NCBI GenBank assembly: GCA_002914805.1
Contig: JXTB01000126.1
Coordinates: forward strand, 815,372 to 879,371
Source: Parasponia andersonii
Taxonomy: Eukaryota; Streptophyta; Magnoliopsida; Rosales; Cannabaceae
Length of the DNA stretch: 64,000 nt
Reading direction: 5' to 3'
The translations under genes were made by a program, and so were the position numbers. The notes under the pieces were generated by a model. That model was not told where the DNA came from, made no database searches, and saw only the letters and a program-made list of their open reading frames with translations. Below are positions 12,611-23,640 of this stretch, in pieces. Positions within the stretch are counted from its first letter, which is position 1; the number at the start of each line of letters is the position of its first letter.

Positions 12611-13028
12611 ATTGAAACTAGATTTTTAGGAAAATTACAAATATATTCCCTTAGTAAAAATAGGTTTTTATAGCATATCTCTTTTAATCCTGAAATGTGT
12701 AATGAATTTGTATACATAACTTATGTCATTTAAGTTGTTAAAAGGATCTTGACAAAAGACGATGACCTAGCTAGAGTCGAACATTTTCTTGATATTATAA
12801 GTCTATGTGCATTGAAAACACAAACATATATATATATATATATATATATATTTTTAAAAGCACTACAACTCTATTAAGTCAGATATTTAAATATCATCTT
12901 GATTTGCGACGAGTACTTAGATAATTAAATCTTGAACAAATGATTAATATAATAATTTCCATTAATCAAAACTTCTAGAAAAGTCTCATTATCTATTTTA
13001 CGTAGTTTGGTCTCAAAAAAAGATTGAC
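12611..13028. other. Spacer with an (AT)n microsatellite
   Basis: Contains a TA dinucleotide run at about 12822-12850. No trace of the missing 5' half of the UGT gene that starts abruptly at 13029. Confidence 0.5.
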
Positions 13029-14046
13029 ATTTTCTTCACTTCCTCAGCTATGATGTTGTTTTTCAGCTTGGGGTTGCCTCAGCTGGACGAGAGAGTTTCG
13101 GGTGAGTACAAAGACACGGCCGAACCGGTTCGAATCCCGGGTTGGGTACCGATCCACGGTGGAGATTTATTGGACCCGGTTCAAGACCGGTCCGACATGG
13201 CATACAAGCTGATGCTCCACCACGCCAAACGTTTTGCCTTGGCCGATGGAATCATTCTTAATAGCTTTGTGGAGTTTGAAGAAGAAGCCACACTAGCATT
13301 GCCAAAAAAACTGCCTATTTATCCGGTCGGACCGCTCATAAGAACCGGTTTAACTAACCCGGTTGATGACGGGTCGGATAATATTATAATTGCTTGAAAT
13401 GGTTGGACAGGCAACCGGGTGGGTCGGTCCTATTTGTCTCGTTCGGTAGTGGTGGAACACTATCTTACCCTCAACTGAGCGAGTTGGCCTCGGGATTAGA
13501 AACGAGCGGGCAAAGATTCTTATGGGTTGTTCGAAGCCCAAACGACAAATCCTCAAACGCGTCGTTTTTCAGTGACCAAAACGGCAATGACCCTTCTGTC
13601 TTTTTGCCAAGTGGGTTTGTCGAAAGAACTAAAACGCGGAGTCTTGTGGTGTCGTTTTGGGCTCGTAGGCCCAAGTTCTGGCCCACGGCTCGACCGGTGG
13701 GTTCCTGACTCACAGTGGTTGGAACTCGATCTTGGAGAGCGTGGTCCACGGCGTGCCACTAATCGCGTGGCCTCTCTACGCGGAGCAGAAGATGAACGCT
13801 ATTATGCTGACGGAGTCTGCTAAGTTGGCTCTCAGACCCGAATTTGGTGAAAATGGATTAGTGGGTCGGACGGAAATTGCCCGAATTGTGAAGAGTCTAA
13901 TGGAAAGCGATGAAGGGAAGAGACTTCGAGACCGTATGACGTATCTGAAGAATGGTGCTGCCAAAGCGCTTGGAGAAGATGGTTCTTCTACTAAGACTCT
14001 CTCCGCTTTAGCTTCCAATTTCAAGAGGAGAGCATGCATGTCTTGA
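13029..14046 (+). pseudogene. UGT72-type glycosyltransferase pseudogene, 5'-truncated and frameshifted
   Basis: This is the C-terminal two-thirds of a family-1 glycosyltransferase closely related to the two intact copies in the window. Homology starts at DIFFTSSAMM (13029), matching about residue 137 of copy 1, so the N-terminal acceptor domain with the catalytic His and Asp is absent. The first frame runs to GSDNIIIA*, then a frameshift at about 13380-13394 is needed to continue with [21 protein letters not shown] second lesion lies at the start of the PSPG box (13656-13665), where the frame reads WARRPKF instead of WAPQ; correcting the frame leaves a TAG in place of the Gln codon. The third frame (from 13672) continues through the box to the usual C-terminus and stop at 14046. 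In the box, HC is HS (THSGWNS), another non-consensus residue. No start codon with a normal N-terminus exists, so it cannot make an enzyme. Confidence 0.9.
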
Positions 14047-15095
14047 TATTTCATTTTTCTGTTTCAATAGTTTGTTTTTACGATGAATAATGTCCTTTCA
14101 TTTTGTTACGTGAAGTTTCTTTTGTCGTTTTTTTTCATGTATATATACATATATGGTAGTAGTGTGGTGCGGTGTGACTACGGAAATAGGCCTCGTAACA
14201 GGACTGGTTCTGTTCATACTTTTACCAATAGAGATTACTTTAAAATTATATTAGACAAACTGATCTGTATTGACTAAATCATAAACATACTGGTCCCATC
14301 AATGAGACTATATGTACATAGTTGTTGTTATATAAGAATATTTAAAAAGTGTTACAACCACCTTTTTTCATTAGTGTTGTCTTATTTTGCTTGATATATA
14401 AACATTATTATGCTCCTTATATTTTTTGTTATACTATTGAAATGTTATATATTTTAACAGAATTTACATGTAAAGTAATAATACTAACGAGTAGAAAAAA
14501 TAATAATTCTAATATTTTTGTATATAAAGGTATTCGTATGACTTTTTTTTTCCTCTATCTCTACCTTCTAAATAGATCCTTCAAAAAATTATAAAAGATT
14601 GTGATTTCTTTTATCACACTTTTTAAATTTCATTAATTCCAAGATTATCTATCAAATTAAATAAAAGTTTGAAAAAATATGCTTCCACACTCATCTGTTA
14701 CCTTTTTACTCATTATTTTAAAAAGCCTGCTTATCCTTCTTTTGTCTTCTTCTTCAAGATCATAATTGATATCTTTAAATTTTGAAATAAAAAACAAGCA
14801 ACAACCTTTAAAATTGTGCATAAAATTATTCTATCATACATAATTAATATGAGAATAAATTATTTTTTAATAAATTCAATTTAGAGAGAAACAATTAGTG
14901 AAGAAAAAAACAGTAATATTGACATCAATGGATGTCCGACCTGCAAAATTTATTAGTTTGATGCCAAAAAATGGCTACTATTTTATTTAGGAAGTTTAGA
15001 AAACTATGCGCTCAATACAATTTGGTCTTTTCCTATTATTCGTTAAAAAAGAATGTATCAAAGGAAAAGCAAAAACAAAAATTTATGGAAAATAC
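14047..15095. other. AT-rich intergenic DNA
   Basis: 3' flank of the pseudogene followed by AT-rich sequence. The short frames at 14083-14277 and 14349-14594 have low-complexity composition and no recognisable homology, and I regard them as chance. Confidence 0.45.
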
Positions 15096-15096
15096 T

Positions 15097-15243
15097 AAAC
15101 ATCATGACAAGTTATTTGACAAATTTAAATGATATGGTAAGTACATAACTTATAAATAATGAGTATACAATATTTATATTGACAAATGATAAAATATCAT
15201 ATCATTTAAATTATTTTTTCGTCATAATTTATCAAGATATATG
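15097..15243. repeat. Short foldback (MITE-like) inverted repeat
   Basis: The outer parts are imperfect reverse complements: CATGACAAGTTATTTGAC..AATTTAAATGATATG at 15102-15137 against CATATCATTTAAATTATTTTTTCGTCATAATTTATCAAG at 15200-15237. The core is about 60 bp. The arrangement fits a small foldback MITE. No clear target-site duplication was found. Confidence 0.4.
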
Positions 15244-15628
15244 GTATTACACAAAACTTTTTTGGACAATGCTATCATTTGTTCATCACCAACTATGAAA
15301 AATTAGAATTTTCAACTCTTAAGATTTATGGTAGCTAGGAGTTGAGACGAATATTCAGGATTTGTTTGAGCCCATTAGGGCTATAGTACTTTTTTTGACA
15401 ATTGGAGGTCGAGGGATTTGAACTTTATAACTCAATATTGAAAGCGGGTGTCAGGTTAAGCTTACGACCACAAATATAGTATTAATTTTACTACCTAATA
15501 CTAAATCAGAGAGTACATATACATGTACAATAGAAATAATATTCATCACGATATTGTTAATTATATATATGTAACAACAATTAACAGTGTCGGTAAATAT
15601 CATCATCATAATATTTAGCACACACTTT

Positions 15629-15644
15629 GGTGATACGTATCACC
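15629..15644. other. Perfect 16-bp palindrome
   Basis: GGTGATACGTATCACC is its own reverse complement. The flanking bases extend it imperfectly to about 32 bp (CACACTTT on the left against GTAGTGCG on the right). It lies about 100 bp outside the left terminal repeat of element A. Function unknown. Confidence 0.6.
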
Positions 15645-15972
15645 GTAGTGCGTGCGCTAGTCAATATATTCATCAATGCAATGCATAGTATTCCGGGGGT
15701 GTTTTTTGTGATTTGATTAGGATGAATTAATTAAGCGTAAGAATACTTAATTACTAATAAGTAAGATAATAGAAGAAAATGAAGAAATGAAATAGAAAAA
15801 TCGAGATAATTTCACTTGTCAGAAAATTATTAGTGTCTTTGACGGTTTAACTTATAAGTAAATAAATGTGAGTGGTTTCAATGATCATCACTACTTATTG
15901 GATAACCAAAGTTTCTAAAGTAGGTAATACATGCCATTTTGTCAAAAATAAACAAAAAGATGGTTAATTTTT

Positions 15973-16315
15973 TTCTGACACAAGTGATTCCAATCATTCG
16001 GTCAGAAATATAAATATACAATAATGAAAATAAATAATAAGAATATAAAATATTGAATTTAATGTGAACGGTTGTAAATAAGGTCATATACGCTACAACT
16101 ACAACTCTGCTTGATAAATAATTCAGAGTCACGGATCTAAAGATATTTTTCTAACACAGGTGATTCCAATCATTCAGAAATATAAATATACAATAATGAA
16201 AATAAATAATAAGAATATAAAATATTGAATTTAATGTGAACGGTTGTAAACAAAGTCGTATACGTTACAACTCTGCTTGATAAATAATTCAGAGTCACGG
16301 ATCTACAGATATTTA
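15973..16315. repeat. Tandem duplication, about 170 bp x 2
   Basis: The sequence from TTCTGACACAAGTGATTCC to GAGTCACGGATCTAAAGAT (15973-16148) is repeated with small changes at 16149-16315. The right terminal repeat has a single, inverted version, so the duplication arose in the left copy. Confidence 0.8.
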
Positions 16316-16775
16316 AAATACTTGAAAATATTATGGGCGGTTACAAATAAGAGTAGTATATATTATAACTCAGCTTACTAAACAACTCTTTCACACGAAT
16401 TTATAACTCAGCTTACTAAACTAACTCTTCCACACGAATTTAGGAGTAATTTAAATTACAGAATTTAAATGTTAGTTGTTATATTAGTCGATAAATGTTA
16501 GTTGCTATATTAGTTGCCAAAGAGTAGTCAGTACCACCAAAATCTATGTTTGGTACAAAAAATTGGAATGAAAATAATAAATTTTGTGATTAGATCAATC
16601 ACAAAATTAAAAGTAGAAAGCGATACCGAATTGGCGAAAATTCGAAAAATAGTGCATGAAATTTGGAGCAAGGATTCAAAATATAAAAGGTCAAATAGAG
16701 GAAGATGGGTTAGTATACAATAAAAAAAATAGAATAAGGATTAGTTTAATGGAATTTATATGATATATTATCAAA

Positions 16776-16786
<11 letters not shown>

Positions 16787-16820
<34 letters not shown>
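16787..16820. repeat. (AT)n microsatellite
   Basis: An uninterrupted AT/TA run inside the left terminal repeat of element A. The right copy has a shorter run at the equivalent place (about 25925-25942). Confidence 0.85.
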
Positions 16821-16821
<1 letters not shown>

Positions 16822-17000
16822 AAACAAGAACCGAGAGAATATACTAGCGAACTCTTTAAGAATATTAGGGCATCATACAAAAAGAGTTAGAGTTTATATG
16901 GCAGATAAAATCAATTGATTTTGGTTAATAACCATTAGGAAAAAACGTAAGTGAGAGAGAAATAATAGTCAGTGCTAAAGAGAGAGAGAGTAGCTGGAAA

Positions 17001-17263
17001 AATGACAGTACAAACCATGACTAAACAATATAGCTAGATTTTGGGAAAGAAAAATCAAAGTGTCAATAAATAAAAGAGAGGATTATATATATATTTGGTG
17101 AAGAAATATATGGTAATAGTATTCTGAACGAATGACAGTACAAACCATGACTAAACAATGTAGCTAGATTTTGGTAAAGAAAAATCAAAGTATCAATAAA
17201 TAAAAGAGAGGATTATATATATATTTGGTGATGAAATATATGGTAATAGTATTCTGAACGAAT
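17001..17263. repeat. Tandem duplication, about 131 bp x 2
   Basis: ATGACAGTACAAACCATGAC through GTAATAGTATTCTGAACGA occurs at 17001-17131 and again at 17132-17263 with only a few substitutions. The right terminal repeat has one unit (26138-26230), so the duplication is specific to the left copy and recent. Confidence 0.85.
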
Positions 17264-17723
17264 GATAACTCAGTTGTTTGTACAGTAACTACCTATATAT
17301 AGGCATACATCAAACGGTGAAAGGGGTAAATCGGTGTCTTGTGCAGCTAACACATCCAACGCTAGGTGTCTTTCTCTAGTGTGAAGTAATTGGAGGTCTT
17401 GACACTTAATCAGCTGTGTCTTGCAATTAGCTGGAGTAAATAAGAGCGTGACACCTCAAGCTTGAAGATGAGGTCCAGTATTAGCTTGACAACTGGCTCA
17501 ATTATTTAATGACACGTAGCATCATATGGCTGTGATATAATTTTGGCAATCTTCCAATAAGAAATTGATACTAATCATGGGATGTCAAAATTGTTACTAG
17601 TTCAACGTAGTTTTGACACGTCATATTTTCATAATTAACCTCACGTTGTATAATTATCATATTATTTGTGACTAAATATTTTAATTCGTGACTAATTATT
17701 AAAATTTGTCACACTCTAAAATA

Positions 17724-19000
17724 TTAAATTCCCTAAATTATAATGAATGTGACCATTCGCTACAGCTTACTAATGTGAATTTTTTTCCAATATAGTTTTC
17801 GAATATGTCCTGAAAATACCACATTCATAGAGATGAAATTTATTTTGTAGATAAATTTTTGAAGAAGAAAAATGACAAAACACCATTATCTTACAGATAC
17901 ATCCTAACTAGGCTGGCATCCATCTGTAAGATAATCTAATATTCTTCAAATCCGAAAAGAACGACTAATACCATATGTAGACAAGCTCCAAATAGCAGAT
18001 AGCTAGCTCTAGTTAGGTTCTAAATAGTCATGCCAAAATATTTCTATTAGATTGGTCCAACCTAAACAAAGCCTCATTAAAACCTTACTAGAGCATCAAA
18101 TTTTGGAGTTTAGCTTGAAATTACCTCGACTGACCATTCTGATGTCTTGCCTATTGATAAAACTTTTGCAGTGATGACATACTTCAATCTTGATATTATG
18201 GCTTCATCACCATATACGTGCCTGTTTGCATGTATTTTCCACATATATAAGAGAGAATAATCCTCATGTAAAACAAGAAGTTAGTCTAATGCAAAGAAAA
18301 ATATAAACAAGTATAGAATTAATAAAAATTTCAATATTAGACTAATGACAATTAACTATAAATTATCTAGACTTTAAAATGGTGAAAGTAAAATTTTTTT
18401 TAAATTAAGGTATGCACCTAATTATATGTTTAGACTGGGGTGTGCACCCCATTTAGATTGGGGTGTACGCCCAATTTATATTTTAAACCTGAGTTACACA
18501 AAAGTATCGATTAGGATATATACTGATAGATCCTAGTTTCCATGTACCTGCCGGCAATATAAGCTCATACCAAGGGGTACTTTTAGGCTTAGTATAATCC
18601 AATCTCGATTTATTGTTCCCGATATTATTGGTAGCATAGACTTGAACTAAAAGATATTATTAGAAAATATCTAATTTTCGGATTTATACTAACAGTCTCC
18701 AGTTCCAATGTATCTTGGCTGCAAATGTTCATACTAAAGAATAATTTTGAGTGTAGTTCTTACCCTACTTAGGATTTATACAACTGTCATGATAAAATAT
18801 AGATTGATTAGATAAAGATTCTTTATGAATACAATCTAAGACAAATGAATACCAACCATTTATTATAGGATGAAAATTTCATCTATAATAATTCCTAGAT
18901 ACAGAAATATCTAAAAAACTATATAGAGCATTTCTTGATGAATTTGAGGTTGGTAAGTACAGAAAATGTACCTATATTCAAGTATTTGAGAGTACAATAA
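17724..19000. other. Non-coding 3' internal region of element A
   Basis: Lies between the left terminal repeat and the end of pol. It contains a local repeat with the hairpin GGGGTGTGCACCCC (about 18436-18449) and a related GGGGTGTACGCCC copy just after it. No ORF is supported. Confidence 0.4.
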
Positions 19001-19023
19001 CCACTAGATTGGATATCTGTAAT

Positions 19024-19965
19024 CTAATAGGGTCTTTTCCAATTTGGTGTGAACTTGGCAGCATGCATTCTTTTCATAATATGATCAGCTGTTTTATGTA
19101 TTAAGTCATACCAATTTGTTATAGGCTTGAGTAATTTTCCTTTGATAATTTTGAATCTTATCTTGTACTTGTGCTCTTTGATCTTCCAAAATTTTGAGAT
19201 CAAATTCTCGAGAGTTTTATATTCCACCAAGTGCCATCTTAGTAGACAGTATGTTTAATTCTACATGCCATAGAGTTTCAGTTCCATATACTAGAGAAAA
19301 TAGAGTTTCTTTAGTAGTAGTATGCTCGGTGGCTCTGTAAGCCCAAAGAGCAAGAGATAGATAATCTTCCCATCAAATTGATTGTTCCTCGATCATTTTT
19401 CTGATGATGGCATCCAAAGTTTTGTTGAATGCTTTTATGGCTTCATTTCCTTAAGGATAATACTGTTGATTTTTCGTGGAAGATTTCATATCTTTCCAGT
19501 AAAAGGTGTTCCATTATTGGATAATATTCTTTAAGGTACGCCAAAGCAATAAATGATATTTTCTTACACAAATTAGCTTGTAGCTTCTAAAGTGACCCTC
19601 TCGAGAGAAATAGCCTCTGACCATGTTGTGAAATTTTTGGTAGCTACTAAGATCCAAATCTTTCCTTTTAAAGGAGGACGAATTGGTCCAATGACATCAA
19701 TCGACCAGGCGTGGAATAGCCAAGGTAATGTGATATTTTCCATTTCAATAGTGGACGCATGTATCAAGTTTTCATATTTTTGACAGGCATTACATTTTTA
19801 TACAAATTCCATGGCATCATTTTCCATCATTGGCCAATAGTATCCAAAAGTAATCATCTACTCAAACAGACGTCTTCCACCTATATAGCCGCCATAGTCC
19901 CTAGCGTGAACTTCTTTTAAGACTATTTCTATCTCGTTTGGTCCTAAGCATCTCAGGACCTTTTC
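19024..19965 (-). pseudogene. Element A integrase remnant
   Basis: On the minus strand the zinc-binding part is seen near 19790-19900 as MITFGYYWPMMENDAMEFV*KCNACQK-type sequence, with the usual second His replaced or lost. The core follows at 19573-19767 with PWLFHAWSIDVIGPI (first catalytic Asp), then WILVATKNFTTWSEAI. The rest of the core is scrambled by frameshifts. The far C-terminal end at 19024-19230 keeps LKRMHAAKFTPNWKRPY, as in gypsy integrase C-terminal domains ('KFTPNWxGPY'). The second Asp and the catalytic Glu are not in an open frame. It is non-functional. Confidence 0.7.
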
Positions 19966-20118
19966 TTGAAAGGTTTTTCTGAACAAAGAATCTATCTGCT
20001 TTATGTTTTACAAGAATAGCTGAAGAAGTATCATCAGTCAATTGACCATGAATAATTTAGTTAATGTAAACTCTTTTCTAGTCTTTTTCTTCAATACAGA
20101 ATCTTTCTTTGAGATCTA

Positions 20119-20343
20119 TCACAAACTGACAATGCTCGCAATTTCGTTACAACTCATTAGCTTACTTTCTGAACTCAAGCCAAAAGTATCCAAGTCATTA
20201 GATTCTTCTAGCTTGTGTTGGTCAACTAAACCATAGATTTTAGAATAGACTTCGTCTAATATTTTTCCTCCAAATTCTTCATGAATATATTTTGCTAGAA
20301 CTCTATCAGAGAATCTCTTGTAAACTTGATCATTGGTCAACAT
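20119..20343 (-). pseudogene. Unrecognised segment of element A pol between RNase H and integrase
   Basis: An open stretch of about 74 residues (MLTNDQVYKRFSDRVLAKYI.., then a Gly-Leu-Val-Asp-Gln-His-Lys-Leu-Glu-Glu part). Upstream in the same frame are KEKLDSLEAKDIREIKAF residues after a stop. I do not recognise this as the usual linker of Tat-type polyproteins. It lies where the linker should be, so it is most simply a divergent linker. Confidence 0.35.
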
Positions 20344-20403
20344 AAATGCTTTGATTTCTCTGATATCTTTGGCTTCTAGACTATCCAGCTTCTCTTTAAT
20401 GGA

Positions 20404-22140
20404 TTAGATCCACCCATTTAATTCTGGCATTGATGAAGCTATTGGTTTTGACTTGATCTCTAGTGGGATTTCAATAATATCTTCATTTATATGACCTATT
20501 TTTAGTACTAGAGTTGTCAGAGCGTCTGCGTATTTATTTTGAGATATGAGAACATATTCTAGTTCATAGTTTTTGAAATTGTAGAGCTTTTCTTGAATTT
20601 CTTCCCGGTATTTCACCAATTTCGACTCTTTAATGGCAAAGTCTTCATTTAGCTATCTGATGACTAAGTTGTTGTCATTACATATTTTCAACCTTGAAAT
20701 CTTTATTTCCTTGGCTAGATCTAATCCAATTGCCAAGTATTTAGCTTCATTGTTGAAGCAAGGAAAAACTAATTTAACAGCTTTCTTGAAAATTTTACCT
20801 TGATCATTTGAAAGAACAATTCCAGCACCTCCTTCATTACGTATGGAGGCACTATCAAAGTAGAGTATCCAATATTCTTCTTTTTCTTCTATAGAGCTGT
20901 AAATATGGACGGCCCACCCCGGCCCGTTCGGGCCTGAAGAGAAATTCGGGTTGAGTCGGTAATAGAAGCGGGCCGGGCCGGGCTAGCCCGCAAAGCATTT
21001 TTGAAGGCCCAGCCCAGCCTGGCAGCCCACAAGGCCAAAGTTCTGGGCCAGGCCGGGCCAAATCCGGCTCGGTCCAGTAATTAAAAAAAAATGAAAAAAT
21101 AAATAGAAAAATGAATATTTTCAATAAAAAATAAAATTACTAGTTGCATACTTACTTATTTAGTAAAATAAATAACTAAAATTAATAAGAAAAATTTTTA
21201 AAAATAAAAAAGAAAAAAAAGTGTGCGGGCCAGCACCAATGGCCCAGCCCGACCTGGCCCGCGGGCCAAGTGAGCGGGCGACGGGCCGGCTCGTTGGGCC
21301 TTGCCCAAATTTATAGCTCTAGTCTTCTATAGACATTATCTCCTTCAAATTATACTTAGAATATTTAAGCAACTTGACTAGACCTTAACTTTTGATAGCC
21401 TTTGGTTTTTTGACAATGAAATTGAGTTCACTAAGCGTGAGCATCCATTTGGCATAAGAGCTATTTAGGATAAACTTTTGTAATAGGAGCTTGATCAGAT
21501 TAGAATTTGTGATTACTTTAACTTTGTGAGTGGCCATTTAGTGTCGAAGTTTTTGTATTGTATACATAAGTGCAACACAAAATTTATCTGCGAGACAGTA
21601 ATTTTTCTCTAAACCTCTGAGTAGACTGCTTAAGTAATTTGATTTTTCTAAGCCTTCATGCTCAGGATCCCATTTATACTCTGTATCTTTCTTGGTTAAT
21701 TGATGAAAAGGCTTGATAATACTGGCTAGAGCTGGAATGTATCTCCTGAGATATGAAATCTTTTCAATGAATCTTCTCAGTTGTTTGAGATCTTGAGATA
21801 GCTTAATCTCCATTATTGCCTTTGCTTTATCTACATCAATCTTGATTCTATCTTTGTGGACCACGAATCCAAGAAACTTACCTTCTGTAACTCCAAAAGT
21901 GCATTTCAAAGGGTTCATCTTAAGATCATATTTTCTATATCTTTCAAATACTTTTCTCAAGTGATCCAAGTGTGATTCTTTTCGTTTGCATTTCACCACA
22001 AAATCATCGATGTAGTCTTTCATATAGTCATGGATCATATTATGAAAAATTGTTGTCATTGCCTATTGATAAGTGGCTCATGCATTCTTCAATCCAAATG
22101 GCATTACAATGTAGTAGAAATCGCAAGTAGAGTTATGAAA
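20404..22140 (-). pseudogene. Element A RT C-terminal half and RNase H remnants
   Basis: The minus strand 22059-21538 encodes the palm with YIDDFVVK (catalytic Asp pair in the Y-x-D-D motif), then LRKVFERYRKYDLKMNPLKC, FLGFVV and the connection segment ISYLRRYIPALASIIKPFHQ. The start of RNase H follows and is cut by the hAT MITE at 20892-21321. The C-terminal end of RNase H resumes at 20619-20404 (YREEIQEKLYNFKNYELEYV, then SQNKYADALTTL). Stops and frame changes separate the parts. Confidence 0.75.
20892..21321. mobile_element. hAT-type MITE inserted in element A pol
   Basis: A 430-bp insert bounded by inverted ends TAGAGCTGTAAAT and ATTTATAGCTCTA. It is flanked by TTCTTCTA (20884-20891) and GTCTTCTA (21322-21329), an 8-bp target duplication with one mismatch. 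Ends beginning TAGAGCTGTAAA, and subterminal GGGCC/GGCCC-rich blocks (20910-21070 and 21227-21300) that are very GC-rich against an AT-rich core, are typical of a widespread group of non-autonomous plant hAT elements. It encodes nothing; the long minus-strand frame across it is a by-product of its GC-rich repeats. It interrupts the RNase H of element A and so post-dates it. Confidence 0.85.
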
Positions 22141-22450
22141 GTGATTTTTTTGGCATCTTCTAGATCTATCTTAATTTAATTATGGCCACTGAATATATAC
22201 ATGAATGAGAACATTTCATGGTTGGTTATTGCATCAATAAGCATATCTAGATTTGGTAGTGGAAAATCGTCTTTTGGGCATATTTTGTTTAGATCTCTAA
22301 AATCTACACAAATTCTAATATGCTCATTCTTCTTTCTTATTGGTACCATGTTTGCCAACCATATCGCATGTATGCATGATTTTATGAATCCAGTTTCTAA
22401 AAATTTTTCTATATCCTTTTTGATTTGTAGCTGAATTTGATTACTGAAAT
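22141..22450 (-). pseudogene. Element A reverse transcriptase, fingers part
   Basis: The minus strand 22358-22176 reads MANMVPIRKKNEHIRICVDF, then RDLNKICPKDDFPLP and IDAITNHEMFSFMYIFSGHN. This is the conserved gypsy RT order (R-x-CVDFRDLN, CPKD-FPLP, then the region of the first catalytic Asp, here Ile/Phe-rich and lacking the usual D in 'FMDAYSGYN'). A frameshift near 22150 separates it from the YIDD part. Confidence 0.75.
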
Positions 22451-23640
22451 CCCTCGCAGTCTGCTTAATTGGATTAAAAGTAGGATTTACAATAAGCTTG
22501 TGTGTGATTAATTTATTGCTTAATCTTGGCCTATCTTTGTAGGTCTATATAAAAATGTCATGATATTCTTTCAGTTATTTTATTAGAGCAACTTCAAAAT
22601 TTGGCTCTAATTTGGCAAGAATAAACGTTGACTTTTTTACTCCATCTTCTACCAAATTATCTTTATGAGTCCTTTTTGGGGATTCTTGGGTTCATCTTAG
22701 AATTTTTCCAGAGTGAGTGGAATAGTTTTTACTCATTCTAAATTTTACATAAGACAAACTTGTTCGGAGCTTGCAAGGTCACTGCTGACCTTGTCGCAAC
22801 TTCATAATTGATAAATGATTCTCCCGTCGAGTAGAGTAATTCGCTAAAGAGAATACTCTTTTAAGTCTATTGATCAATCTCTATCATATTATTTAGGGAT
22901 GACCTTATTGCATTAAAAATTGTGTGTAACAATACTCCTTATGGCTTTGTTTTATTTGGCCCATCAGAATTGTCATTAAAAATGTAGCCTTTGCCCAGAA
23001 AACTTCTTGTTAGGCAAACAGAGCTTTTATTGCGAGCACTGGAATTTCTTTTTTACCTCTTATCGCTTTCAAACACTAATGCAAAGTAAAAGATACCACT
23101 TGATTGTGGTGAATCTATGGTCTTCCAAGTAGCAAATGATAATACACATCCATATCAATCACAAAGAATTTAGTTGGTACTCAGATTGGTCCAACTTACA
23201 AATCAACATTAACACACCCTTTTATAGTATGAGAACTTGATGCAAAAGTGAAAAGTGATGTATTTTGCATGATTAATTTATTTTCTAGAATTTTGGTTGC
23301 TTTGAAAACTTGCCAAGACATAAGATTTACTGATGAACCATTGTCTACCGCATTTGAAAGGTGTGCTATTGACTTTAGCTTCCATGTAGAGTGGTTTATT
23401 ATGACTGAAGTTCATAACTTGAGCATCTTTCTTGAAAAATGTGACTATATCCTTATCTCTTTCGGTAATTTTTCTAATAGCATGGTTAATGTAGTAACAT
23501 TATGGACCAAATCTTTGAGATATTTTAAAGACTACTTGTGTAGCTTCTTTACGAGCTTTATCTCTAAATTCTAAAGTGTTGAACAAATTTTTGAAAGCTC
23601 AAGACTTCATGAGATTTTCCATCATCATATTGATTTCTTC
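22451..23640. other. Decayed protease / gag-pol junction of element A
   Basis: By position this should hold the protease and the end of gag on the minus strand, but the frames are broken and I could not recognise an active-site D-S/T-G. The plus-strand frame at 23248-23574 is antisense to this region and has no recognisable homology. Confidence 0.35.

Larger units (their letters stand above)
15749..17723 (-). repeat. Left terminal repeat of element A (3' LTR)
   Basis: 16507-17270 matches 25660-26250 in direct orientation (shared phrases: AGTACCACCAAAATCTATG; AACAAGAACCGAGAGAATAT; GATTTTGGTTAATAACCATTAG), and 17637-17723 matches 37517-37603. The first part, 15749-16506, matches 25130-25660 only as a reverse complement, so the block is inverted between the two repeats. 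Two internal tandem duplications are listed separately. Confidence 0.6.

Noticed and set aside
20855..21124. 89-codon Pro/Gly-rich frame
   Set aside because: It is produced by the GGCCC-rich arms of the hAT MITE, not by a gene.
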